Assembly (NCBI RefSeq): GCF_003171515.1 | Contig: NC_089390.1 | Coordinates: forward strand, 4,402,001-4,466,000 | DNA: 64,000 nt | From: Pyrenophora tritici-repentis | Lineage: Eukaryota > Ascomycota > Dothideomycetes > Pleosporales > Pleosporaceae | Direction: 5' to 3' | Shown: in pieces, positions 11,428 through 20,203 of the stretch | Layout of the letters: each line of letters starts with the position of its first letter | Position numbering within the stretch: the first letter of the stretch is position 1 | The notes under the pieces: model-generated | What the model was told of the DNA's origin: nothing | The model's input: the letters and a program-made list of their open reading frames with translations, nothing else | Databases searched by the model: none | Translations under genes and position numbers: made by a program

Positions 11428-11557
11428 GGGCTCGTGGTTTAGTGGTATAATACTCCCTTAGCATGGGAGTGGTCCGGGGGTAAGTCACAACTCGCACCTT
11501 CAAGATAAGGTTACAGTCGTACTAACAATCTGCTTAGTTCGATTCCCCGCGAGTCCA
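11428..11557 (+). tRNA. tRNA-Ala(AGC) with a spliceosome-type intron in the T arm
   Basis: Mature parts are 11428-11479 and 11538-11557 (72 nt before CCA). The acceptor stem is GGGCTCG/CGAGTCC (six Watson-Crick pairs and one G-T), with discriminator A. The D arm is GTT...AAT with the AGTGGTA loop. The anticodon stem CTCCC/GGGAG encloses TTAGCAT, so the anticodon is AGC (Ala). The variable loop is TGGTC. The T-stem halves CGGGG and CCCCG and the loop TTCGATT are perfect, but only after removal of the 58-nt insert at 11480-11537. There is no insert at the usual 37/38 position. The 3' end is followed within 10 nt by a T9 run. The nearly intact B box at the second exon (AGTTCGATTCC) suggests it can still be transcribed by Pol III. 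Confidence 0.85.
11480..11537 (+). other. 58-nt GT-AG intron-like insert between tRNA positions 53 and 54
   Basis: The insert begins GTAAGT and ends CTTAG. It carries a perfect TACTAAC branch sequence at 11520-11526, with the branch A 12 nt before the acceptor G. Its length and all three signals match the mRNA introns in neighbouring genes. tRNA splicing endonuclease introns sit next to the anticodon, so this position and these signals point to the spliceosome. Removal recreates a perfect 5-bp T-stem and an ordinary TTCGATT loop. That splicing occurs in vivo is inference. Confidence 0.85.
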
Positions 11558-11566
11558 TCGTGTTTC

Positions 11567-11575
11567 TTTTTTTTT
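11567..11575 (+). terminator. Pol III terminator (T9) of the tRNA-Ala gene
   Basis: Nine consecutive T residues start 10 nt after the discriminator base, the usual position and form of an RNA polymerase III terminator. Confidence 0.75.
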
Positions 11576-12349
11576 GCGGATTAAAGGGCTGTAATTTTTG
11601 GCTATGGGAGGTTGATGCAGAAAGATGAGATGGGTTGAGGGTACGAGGATGGGAGCTTTAGGGTTAGGTGCTGCACTTTTTGCTCCGGCTGACAAAGCGG
11701 GATATGCGAGCTGCACGAAGTTCCTTGCAATGGCACTAGCGTCGACACAACTGCTTGTGGAAACAACGATTACTTAATGACTATATACTAATGTCGCCAT
11801 GTTCAACAACGGCTGTATACCAGTCATGTTTCCAACATGACATTAGAGTTGAGATTAATGATCAAGCTGAACGCTAAACCCCTTGCGACCGGCTAAGCTC
11901 CGAAAGTCCACTAGCGGCTGCCGCTTTGTGTGAGTAAGCCATGATTAGAAAGCATGTCCTGCACGATTTCCTCGTTGTTCCAACAAATTCCTACTTCCCG
12001 AATCAGCAAAGTCGACATGCGTTTCATGTTGACGCTGTGAAATTAAGTTGCGGTAGAATTCCACGGGCCAATCGCCGACGCCGAAAGCGCAGTAGAGGAT
12101 CTGTTGCCGACATGTTTGGTGCGTGGATTTGTAAAGTCAATTGTGGTTTGTGAGATTTGGGATTACAAAGTTCATGTGCGCACGGATATTGGTACGTTGG
12201 TGAGTGCTGGTAAGGATAAGTATGGGTTGAGGTCGTGGTATATTGCTACTTTCTCAGTTCAAACATTTTCATCATCTACAACATCTATCTCCATCCCTCA
12301 CATTACCACGCGTTTGTGAATAAGTACTGGGATCATTACAGCCACCGAA
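11576..12349. other. Intergenic
   Basis: No gene recognised; contains the promoter of the following MFS gene. Confidence 0.5.
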
Positions 12350-14215
12350 ATGGTGTCGGCTCTGATACGCGACGCGCCAATCGGCCAGATCCTCCGATAT
12401 CTCACAAACAACAGAACCCTCAAGTACCCTGAAGAACTTCCCGATTTCGTGATCCCAGCAGCTTACACTTACAACCGACATTCTCGACCCGTCCCGAAGC
12501 GTCATATATCAGAAGTCACTGAAGTAACCCAAGTTGAAAAAGATGAGCCAGCCACAGAAGAAGTATGCTATCCAGATCCGGAAACCGTCATCGAAGAAGC
12601 GTCAGAGAGCGGAGACGACACTACCAGTGACTTGGAAAAGATACAGACGGTCAGGACACTGCACACTGCACGGACACAGATCTCCCGTGTCGGAACACGG
12701 ACAGCGCTGCATAAATCGACAACGCAGGCAGATCTCGAACAGCAATTCTCACTAGCAACAGTAGAGCGTTGTCCAACCCGACCTCTGGAGCCTGAGATAC
12801 TCACCGACGGAATAATTCTAGTAGACTGGTACGACACCGATGATGCCTCCAATCCTCAGAACTGGAGTTTCGGGAAGAAAGCTATTGTCCTCTTCCTCAT
12901 CCTGATGTACACCATGGGGGTTTACATGGGCAGTGCCATCTACAGTCCCAGTATACCTGGAGTCATGGAGCGCTTCGGTGTGGAAATTGGTGCCGCGTCG
13001 CTAGGTCTATCAATGTACGTCTTCGCCTACGGTCTCGGACCACTCCTCTTCTCGCCATTGAGCGAAATCCCTATCATTGGCCGTAACCCACCATACATAA
13101 TCTCCTACGCCATCTTCGTCATCCTAATCGTTCCCTCCGCTCTCGTCGACAACTTCGCCGGACTAATCGTCCTCCGCTTCCTCCAAGGATTCTTCGGAAG
13201 CCCTTGTCTCGCCACCGGCGGCGCAACCCTACAAGATATGTACAGCCTAATCAAACTCCCCTACGTGCTCTCCCTCTGGGCTTTTGCAGCAACATGCGGT
13301 CCAGCGCTCGGCCCCATCATCAGCGGCTTCAGCGTCGCAGCAAAGAACTGGCGCTGGTCCCTGTGGGAAATGCTCTGGCTCAACGGCCCTATCTTCCTCG
13401 CCCTCTTCCTCTTCCTCCCAGAAACCTCCACGTCGACCATCCTCCTCCGCCGCGCCCAACGCCTCCGCCGCATCACCGGCGACGCGCACTTGAAAAGCCA
13501 ATCTGAAATCGACCAAGCAAATCTCACGCCGCGCGCCATCGCCGTCGAAGCCCTCTGGCGTCCCTTCCAACTTATGCTTCTGGATCCTAGTATCGCTTTC
13601 ACGGCTGTCTACACAGCTATCGTTTACGGCATCTTTTACTCCTTCTTCGAAGCATTCCCACTTGTCTACAACGAGATGTACGCTTTCAACCTCGGTGAAC
13701 TGGGTCTCACCTTCTTGTCAGTCACCGTCGGTGTTGTGCTCAGCATAGTGTGGTACTGGTGGTATATCCGCTACCGCGTCGAACCCAGTATCCGACTCCA
13801 TGGTCTCGGGGCCCCAGAACGACGTCTCATTCCCGCGCTCTTCGTCACCTTCTTCGTGCCCGTGGGGCTGTTTATCTTTGGGTGGACGGCTAATAAAGAC
13901 GTACATTGGATTGTATCCTGTATCGGTATTGTGATTACGACAATCGGCATCTTTCTGATTATTCAATGTATCTTTCTGTATTTGCCGCTCGTGTATCCGC
14001 AGTATGCGGCGAGTTTGTTTGCAGGAAATGACTTTTTGAGGAGTGCGCTTGCGACGGGCGCGATTCATTTTTCGTATCCGTTGTTTCATAACTTGGGCGT
14101 CGGGAGGGGGGTCAGTTTGCTGGCGGGATTGGCGGCGGGGTGTAGTGCTGGGGTTTATGTCTTGTTCTTCTTTGGGGCGAGATTGAGGGCGAAGAGCCGG
14201 TTCGCTGCGAAGTAG
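12350..14215 (+). CDS. MFS drug:H+ antiporter, DHA1 (12-TM) type
   Basis: A single intronless frame of 621 residues. The N-terminal about 170 residues are cytosolic, acidic and Ser/Thr-rich. They lead into the family pre-TM1 motif VDWYDTDDASNPQNWS, followed by twelve hydrophobic segments. Conserved blocks include GPLLFSPLSEIPIIGRNPPY (the motif A region between TM2 and TM3), LRFLQGFFGSPCLATGGAT (TM4) and ATCGPALGPIISGF (motif C in TM5, diagnostic for antiporters). This architecture is shared with fungal multidrug and polyamine exporters of the plasma membrane. The substrate cannot be read from sequence. The neighbours do not suggest a biosynthetic cluster. Confidence 0.9.
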   Translation: MVSALIRDAPIGQILRYLTNNRTLKYPEELPDFVIPAAYTYNRHSRPVPKRHISEVTEVTQVEKDEPATEEVCYPDPETVIEEASESGDDTTSDLEKIQTVRTLHTARTQISRVGTRTALHKSTTQADLEQQFSLATVERCPTRPLEPEILTDGIILVDWYDTDDASNPQNWSFGKKAIVLFLILMYTMGVYMGSAIYSPSIPGVMERFGVEIGAASLGLSMYVFAYGLGPLLFSPLSEIPIIGRNPPYIISYAIFVILIVPSALVDNFAGLIVLRFLQGFFGSPCLATGGATLQDMYSLIKLPYVLSLWAFAATCGPALGPIISGFSVAAKNWRWSLWEMLWLNGPIFLALFLFLPETSTSTILLRRAQRLRRITGDAHLKSQSEIDQANLTPRAIAVEALWRPFQLMLLDPSIAFTAVYTAIVYGIFYSFFEAFPLVYNEMYAFNLGELGLTFLSVTVGVVLSIVWYWWYIRYRVEPSIRLHGLGAPERRLIPALFVTFFVPVGLFIFGWTANKDVHWIVSCIGIVITTIGIFLIIQCIFLYLPLVYPQYAASLFAGNDFLRSALATGAIHFSYPLFHNLGVGRGVSLLAGLAAGCSAGVYVLFFFGARLRAKSRFAAK

Positions 14216-15490
14216 GTCTAGTGTCGAGTGTTGGACGTTGAAAAGCAAAGGGGTTGTTTGCAGTTTAGTGGTTCTCTAGTCTAGTCTTGTATGCGGCGGG
14301 TGAGGGCCGTGAGGTGAGTGAGGAGATGAGGGCGGTTGGGGTGGGGCGCAGGATTTTGCGAAGAAGTGGGTGGGCATGGCGGGGGAAGGGGGGTAGAAAG
14401 GATGGTGCGGTCGTGGGGAGGAAGTCTGTGCCAAGAGAGATGGGAAGGAACTAGACATTGTAGACAGCACGGTCAATTGGCATTTATGAAGAAGTATTCT
14501 AAAAGTTTCCTCGCCAAGTACGCCGAAACCTCTACTTGAACACTCGCTCATCAGAGCCACCATGTCCCCAACATCCCAGTCTTCCAAAGCTTCCCATACC
14601 AGACCCTAAGAACCACATTGGAAGTCACGGCCTGGAAATGCACTTCCTTCCTTGCATGTCCCTTGAACCTCAGGCCCGCCCTATATCTGTTAACAAATTT
14701 GAACATTTGAAATCAAAAGCACGGAACGTACGCGGCATTGCCAAAAACAAGGTTTTCCAACCCCCGAACCATTACTACAAGAGTCCAAGCAAGCTGCGCT
14801 TCGCGCCGGTCTTTGGGCAGTAGAGAGACTGCTAAAGTATAGTAGGGCTGTCGCTACCACTTTTAGGACGTGCATGGTGATCGGTAAGGGTTATGGGAAT
14901 AGAGCTTTCGGTAGCTGAATGGTGTTGAACGGTACTGGGAAGACGTTGAAGGCTTAGACTTAATAGGTAGTTAGCGAAGAAACCTTGGAAGGATGAAAGA
15001 GAAAGTTTAACATCTGAACGGCAAGGCGCGTATTTATGCATCAATTTCTCGACGCAGCAACTTTGCGATCGAGAGCCACCAGACTGCATCAAGTTCCTAC
15101 CAACCGTGCTACCTTCTACCTTTGAAAAGGGCCGACTATTTATCACTGCCTCTGAGCACTCAATTTCTCGTCTTAGACAAGCGCGAAGGCCTAACAGTCC
15201 TTAGCTCTGAGGATCTTCGTATCTATCTACTGTTTAATTCTCCCGTTATAGTATTTATATTTCTTATATTAGCATTTAAGCACGGATTAGTAGGCGGTAG
15301 ACTTTCTAGATACAGAGTCACCTTTTGAGATACATATACTCCACACCCCCACACCCCCTTGAAAACCCGAGAAAATCGCAATACAAAGACTAGAAAAGGG
15401 GTTGACTCTCCGTCACCGCCTCCGCAAACTCGATTTTGGAAGACACATCGCTGGGCGGAAAAGGGAGAGTAAGGGATATACGAGATAAGA
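14216..15490. other. Intergenic between the MFS gene and the retroelement
   Basis: Several short frames, none recognised. The part after 14700 is increasingly AT-rich towards the retroelement insertion. Confidence 0.5.
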
Positions 15491-15495
15491 AAAAG

Positions 15496-15632
15496 TGTTG
15501 AGAATATTCCGGTCACCTGTCACGAGGACGCTAAGTCACATGACCCACACCGCTCTATATTAGCCGAGCTTTGTATAGTTAGCAATTGACACACTTACAT
15601 GCCATGACTGAGAGAGTCATTCTTTCTCAACA
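15496..15632 (+). repeat. Left LTR (137 bp)
   Basis: Starts TGTTGAGAAT and ends TTCTCAACA; by eye identical to the copies at 16899-17035 and 55648-55784. Confidence 0.95.
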
Positions 15633-15644
15633 GGTTATGAGCCC
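15633..15644 (+). other. Primer binding site, initiator tRNA-Met anticodon-arm type
   Basis: GGTTATGAGCCC directly abuts the left LTR. It is the reverse complement of GGGCUCAUAACC, the anticodon stem-loop region of eukaryotic initiator tRNA-Met. Priming from a half tRNA rather than the 3' CCA end is established for the Drosophila copia element. Confidence 0.75.
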
Positions 15645-15768
15645 GGCTTACGCGCTTGCGTGTGCATTGTGAGTGTCCGGAGTGTCGTTTCTTCGATATG
15701 GGCAGCAAGCTGGTATATGCGTGTCTACGCCAGAACAACCCAGGAGGTCGTCGCCTTCTATATTCTAA

Positions 15769-15862
15769 GACACTGGGTCGTCGCCCTGGCTGCCGCGAAG
15801 GGTATTAAGTCCTGAAGACACTGGGCCGTCGCCCTGGCTACCGCGAAGGGTATTAAGTCCGA
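15769..15862 (+). repeat. Two 48-bp tandem repeats inside the retroelement
   Basis: GACACTGGG(T/C)CGTCGCCCTGG starts at 15769 and again at 15817. Both copies share the following CCGCGAAGGGTATTAAGTCC. Confidence 0.85.
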
Positions 15863-16380
15863 AGAAAAATGGACTATCGTCCGGAGAAGCTGGGAGCGTC
15901 TCGAAGATACCTTGGGCGAGTTATACCCAATTCCGACGCGCGAGTCGAAGAGAGCAATGGTTGCTCTATCCCTTTTCAACCAACCTTTTGACAACGATTC
16001 GAATACCTACCTACCGACGGTAACCATCGATTCTTCCGAAAACAACTCGAATTGCCTGCCTATCGATAGTAACCTTTCGAGACCTTCTTTTTAAACTAGT
16101 AGCTACAGTTCGACAGCTACTTTCAATTCCTTAAACTCGAAAACCTACCGTTTGACGGTGCTCGAAGTTTTTTTACTCTCTCGAACGCTACCCACCTACC
16201 CCCACCCGATTTCTCGATCGATTTTTATCTTCTTTCCAAAGGATTTCGTTAAATAAACGCAAAGAAGCAAAGGCTTATATAACGATGGGGGAGAATAAGG
16301 GTGTTAGGGTCTGGAGCCCTGAATAGGACACAGACAAGGAGGCAGGAGCGGAGGAACGGAGCGGGGACAACAAGAGAGGA

Positions 16381-16545
16381 GAGCGTACATAGCTAGAGTA
16401 CTGGGAGTACTAAGCTAGGGGAGCGCTAGGATAGAGGAGAGCGTACACAGCTAGAGTACTGGGAGTACCAAGCTGGGGGAGCGCTGGGACAGAGGAGAGC
16501 GTACACAGCTAGAGTACTGGGAGTACCAAGCTGAGGGAGCGCTGA
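16381..16545 (+). repeat. Three 58-bp tandem repeats inside the retroelement
   Basis: Units starting GAGCGTACA begin at 16381, 16439 and 16497. Each contains AGCTAGAGTACTGGGAGTAC and a GGGAGCGCT block, with only a few mismatches between units. Confidence 0.85.
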
Positions 16546-16891
16546 CTCTCACGTAGGAGTCGAGGGAGAGTCGGTATGTTGGTGATATCGATTCTACCTT
16601 GATTTTCAAACGCGAAAATTCTCTCGACCTTCTTTCTCGACCTTCTCTCTCGACCTTCTTTCTCGACCTTCTTTCCTCAACTCTTCACTCGGCCGATACC
16701 TCACTTTACTTGAGGGACTCGCAACGTAACGGCCACTATAGGGTGACAGGGAGGTTTCATTCTTGTTGACAAGGCACTTCTGGGGGAGTGTTGGAAAGTG
16801 CATGCAAGGCGTTCAGTGGAAGCATATAAAGGGAGAAGAAGCTTCGACTGCAAGACCTATACAAAGTAGTGGGTACAGCTGATCGGCTTAT

Positions 16892-16898
16892 GGGGGAG
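16892..16898 (+). other. Polypurine tract of the retroelement
   Basis: GGGGGAG immediately precedes the TGTTG start of the right LTR, the expected plus-strand primer. An identical TGGGGGAGTGTTG string occurs 110 bp upstream at 16781-16793. Confidence 0.75.
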
Positions 16899-17035
16899 TG
16901 TTGAGAATATTCCGGTCACCTGTCACGAGGACGCTAAGTCACATGACCCACACCGCTCTATATTAGCCGAGCTTTGTATAGTTAGCAATTGACACACTTA
17001 CATGCCATGACTGAGAGAGTCATTCTTTCTCAACA
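16899..17035 (+). repeat. Right LTR (137 bp)
   Basis: Identical to the left LTR over its whole length by eye; followed by the AAAAG target-site duplication. Confidence 0.95.
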
Positions 17036-17234
17036 AAAAGTGTGATATAATCAATGGACTACAAGAACTACGTAGGAATGAACAACAACGATGATGAAAA
17101 AGACCCAAAGAGCAAACACAGAAACGAGCCCTCAAACCGACGCCCACGTCAATCCCAGAAACAGCTCAACCACCCTTATCAACAGAATACAGCGGCAACT
17201 TTCCCGGCCAAAACCCACTGTCCTAGCTTTTCCC

Positions 17235-18284
17235 CTAAGCCCCATTTCTCCCCTCCACCCTGCCCTCCATCTCACCCTGACCCTCCCGATTCTCCATTTC
17301 AAGATCGCGCCTCTTCTCCGCACGAGCACGAGACCACCTCCGCAAATACATAGTAGCTGCCACCACAATCGACAGCAAAATCGCAATGGCAACGCAGCAC
17401 CAGATGATGTATACAAAAAGGAAAACTTTTCTCCTGTATGATCTGCCATGGATGATGGATCTTAGGATTTTGACCGCTTTCTTTGCATTGACATCCGCGT
17501 TCCCCCTCTTATCTGCGTGTTCGGTTTGGGGGGATTGCACACCCGCAGATGTTGTTGGAATGGGGGAATATGACGTTGAAGTAGGAGACGGAGGGAGGGT
17601 GTAAGGGTAGGGGTGGGAACGGGTTACCCGGTTGTAGAGTTCGAGGGTGAGGGACGGGAACCAGACAGACGTAGATGTAGGGTCTACATCTCTGTCTTTG
17701 AGGCTTTGGGTCGGGGATGATGACGGGACTCCGGTGTGCCAGTTAGAGGAGTTGGCTGTTATTGTGGTTTCGATGTACCAGGTGTAGAATCTGGTTGTGG
17801 TTGAGGCTTCGGTGTGCCAACTGTACGACTTGGTTGTGGTTGAGGTTCCGGTATGCCAACTGTACGAGTCCGTTGTGGCTGTAGGTATGGCTGTGGTGTG
17901 CGAGTCGTGGATTTTTATCGAAGTGGCTTGGTGCACGGGTAGAGAACGCGTGGTAGTGGTGACAGTAGTAACCGTAGTGAAGATAGTGGTGATGTCGAAG
18001 CTGCCGGCTCCAAGCCCGGTGCTGAGGCTTTGTAGGTAAGCGTACATATCACGTATTTGTATGACAGGGTCGGGGCGTGGAGTGTCCGTAGCTGATGTCA
18101 ATGTAGAGGCCGCGGTAAAGTCTCTCGTAGTGCTGATGGGAGGGCCGAGTGTGAGGCAGCATGTGCTGTTCGCGATGCTGGTATTGTTGATGTTGGTGAG
18201 TGGTAAGTGGAGGAGGTTACGGGCGCTCGCGGCCTTGGGTAGTAGGAGTAATACCAGGACGCAAATGTACAGGTATGTAGACAT
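17235..18284 (-). CDS. Ser/Thr-rich secreted protein with one C-terminal membrane anchor
   Basis: The ATG at 18284 gives 349 residues and a clear signal peptide (STYLYICVLVLLLLPKAASA); the frame extends upstream to 18503, but that start would bury the signal. The mature part is rich in Thr, Ser and His. It contains imperfect repeats of about 17 residues in which Thr-rich linkers alternate with the cores SYSWHTGT, SYSWHTEA, FYTWYIET and SNWHTG. A transmembrane helix near the C-terminus (VYIIWCCVAIAILLSIVVAA) is followed by a charged cytosolic tail. The layout is that of a heavily O-glycosylated wall or plasma-membrane sensor-like protein. No known domain is recognised, and a function is not claimed. 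Confidence 0.72.
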   Translation of the reverse strand: MSTYLYICVLVLLLLPKAASARNLLHLPLTNINNTSIANSTCCLTLGPPISTTRDFTAASTLTSATDTPRPDPVIQIRDMYAYLQSLSTGLGAGSFDITTIFTTVTTVTTTTRSLPVHQATSIKIHDSHTTAIPTATTDSYSWHTGTSTTTKSYSWHTEASTTTRFYTWYIETTITANSSNWHTGVPSSSPTQSLKDRDVDPTSTSVWFPSLTLELYNRVTRSHPYPYTLPPSPTSTSYSPIPTTSAGVQSPQTEHADKRGNADVNAKKAVKILRSIIHGRSYRRKVFLFVYIIWCCVAIAILLSIVVAATMYLRRWSRARAEKRRDLEMENREGQGEMEGRVEGRNGA

Positions 18285-18847
18285 GGCTGAGCGAGAATGA
18301 TGGGTATGATGCGGTATAGCGATGGGATGCGGGATAGCCAATGTCATATGCCGCTCCGAGGGATGTACCACAGCCGCAAGATGTGGGTGACGTTGAAGAT
18401 GGATGAGTGTTGGATGATTTGTTTGGGTAGACATGGGGTTGGTGGTGATTTCTGTGTATGTGATGGGAGACTTGGGCAAGAATGGTGGGAAAGGAGGGAG
18501 CAACGGACGAGGTGGTGGAAAGGAAGGAAGTCACGATCGGAGGCATGACAAGTGACTTAACCCAAGTACATGTGCATTGCTGAAGACTACTGAACTAAAT
18601 TTTCGACCGCTATGTCGAGGTCAAGCGTCCATTCGATAAACTGTATGCAACTCCACAAGATTACCCTGCGCTGAATCGACACTGATGAATCAGTACCGTC
18701 GCTTTCGCGCAATCAATCCGTCCATACAAAGCAAACCCAAGTGAACCGCAGGACGCCGTCAAATAGCTTTTCTGCGTCAATACCATTAAACTCCATTTTT
18801 CGTATCCCGCAAGAAAGTCCTTTCGCTTCCGTACATCCACCCACAAC
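18285..18847. other. Intergenic
   Basis: Carries the promoter of the Ser/Thr-rich protein gene; no separate gene recognised. Confidence 0.5.
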
Positions 18848-19368
18848 CTAGACGAAGTCTTCCTCGTCATCATCTCCTACTTCAGCATATTCCTCAAGCT
18901 CATCCTCGTCATCGACGATGATGATGGGCACAGCCTTGACTTTGGTCGGGGTGTTTGTCTTGCTTCTAGCCTTGGTGACGCGACTGGTCTGAACACCTAC
19001 ACAGCACCTTGTCGTTAGTAAACATCCCACAAGACAAACAATGGTACTCGCCTTTCTTCGTGGGATTCGCCTCTCCCTTCTTGGCCCTAGACTTGGAGGG
19101 GCTCTTGACGGCGATCTCGCGGCCCGATGCAGCAGCCTTCATAGCGGTGGCTTCTTTCTTCCAGGCCCGGAGTCGGTTCTCCAGGGCATTGTATGTCATA
19201 TCTTCACCGTAGAGACGGGCGACCTCGGAGATGTTTATCTAGAGGGTTTGGTTAGTCGGGTGGGGGTACGGGAGAGGTGGGTTGGGTGCGTACTTTGTTG
19301 TCAACAGAAGCGAGCATGGCAATGAAAAGGCGCTCTGTGATTTGCGCATTGTTCCATTGGATGACCAT
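18848..19368 (-). CDS. Small acidic-tailed hypothetical protein, 3 exons, probable GC-AG intron
   Basis: Exons 19368-19294, 19238-19052 and 18996-18848 give 136 residues. Intron 1 is ordinary (GTACGC...CTAG, 55 nt). Intron 2 (19051-18997, 55 nt) keeps the frame only with a GC donor (AAAG|GCGAGT), followed by TACTAAC and TAG. A competing GT donor 2 nt away would give the wrong frame. The protein begins MVIQWNNAQITERLFIAML, continues with INISEVARLYGEDMTYNALE and ENRLRAWKKEA, and has a basic middle and a very acidic tail (DDEDELEEYAEVGDDDEEDF). The N-terminal half resembles a compact helical Myb/winged-helix-like fungal domain, suggesting a nuclear protein. This is inference and no family is named. 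Confidence 0.65.
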
Positions 19369-20203
19369 GTTGACGGTGGGCTACGGTTCCTAGATTGTGT
19401 TAGTAATCGCGGGACTTATAGGATAGGAGGGTAAGGCTGTGTGGAACTATAGGTAAAAAGAAGAGTAAGATGATAAGCTGTTGCCGGCTGTAGAGCGTGG
19501 TGGCGAGCCGTGTCGGCTACATCTAAAGTCTACAGCTGGAGCGTAGGGCTCTGTACAGCGGCATGGCTACAGGACAACTTACAGTCTTGTGCGAGTGAGA
19601 TTGAAACCTGTGGTGGCTATCAAGAGAGCGATCTTCAGTGTCTTCAGTGTGGAGGCTGACAAGAGCAGAAGATGTTGGAGGAAAGCAGAGACGCGGGATG
19701 TAGGAGTTATCTTATGAAGTAGAAGTGAAGGTGAACTCTAAGCGAGGGTGGACCACAGGTTTACCTACTCTTCTTCCCCGCACTTGCGCCGCTTGTGTGG
19801 GCAACCCTTAAGAAGCAAAGTGAAGTTGCACATCTACACGGCGCAATACCTGGTGAAGCCGTGTGAGCTAGAAAGGACTATCCACTGCCTACGGCTCTTG
19901 GAAAATGCGAGGAACGGGTTGAGGTAAACTTGAAATATGTGGAGGATGTTGACATGGAAATAGACACTTCGGACAAATTGTTCGAGGCCCTTGGAACAGA
20001 CGATAGCTCGATCGCAGCCTGCGCATACTCTCTAGAGATTGTCCTCGCACTTGAACGCAACGCAACTACGCTCATAGCACATCGGCACAACCGAGCATTA
20101 CTCACCTAATACGTCATCTCAAAATCTCGATAGCTGTTGCCTGGCATATTCCAGAAAATGCGAATGTGTCTATCTACATGGTCATGACCTGCATACCCAG
20201 ATC
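19369..20203. other. Intergenic
   Basis: No gene recognised on either strand. Confidence 0.5.

Larger units (their letters stand above)
15491..17040 (+). mobile_element. Non-autonomous LTR retroelement (TRIM-like), complete with target-site duplication
   Basis: Two identical 137-bp LTRs (15496-15632 and 16899-17035) flank a 1266-bp interior. The element is bordered by a 5-bp direct duplication AAAAG at 15491-15495 and 17036-17040. LTR ends are TGTTGAGA...TCTCAACA. Immediately after the left LTR lies GGTTATGAGCCC, complementary to the anticodon arm of initiator tRNA-Met, and immediately before the right LTR a GGGGGAG polypurine tract. The interior has no long frame and no reverse transcriptase, integrase or protease, only short tandem repeats. 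Identical LTRs plus an intact duplication mean recent insertion. Movement must use proteins from an autonomous relative elsewhere, probably of the Copia group given the half-tRNA primer site (inference). Confidence 0.93.

Noticed and set aside
11480..11537. The tRNA insert as an ordinary endonuclease-type tRNA intron
   Set aside because: It is not at position 37/38, the anticodon loop is uninterrupted, and the insert carries the full spliceosomal consensus instead.
13247..13602. Minus-strand frames opposite the DHA1 transporter
   Set aside because: Antisense shadows; the plus frame has continuous TM helices and family motifs.
14276..14587. Minus-strand 103-residue frame after the DHA1 transporter
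   Set aside because: Its C-terminal half is Pro/His/Ser low complexity from a G-rich strand, with no conserved feature.
15912..16094. Short plus-strand frame inside the retroelement as a possible gag remnant
   Set aside because: 60 codons without any gag or zinc-knuckle motif; biased composition explains it.
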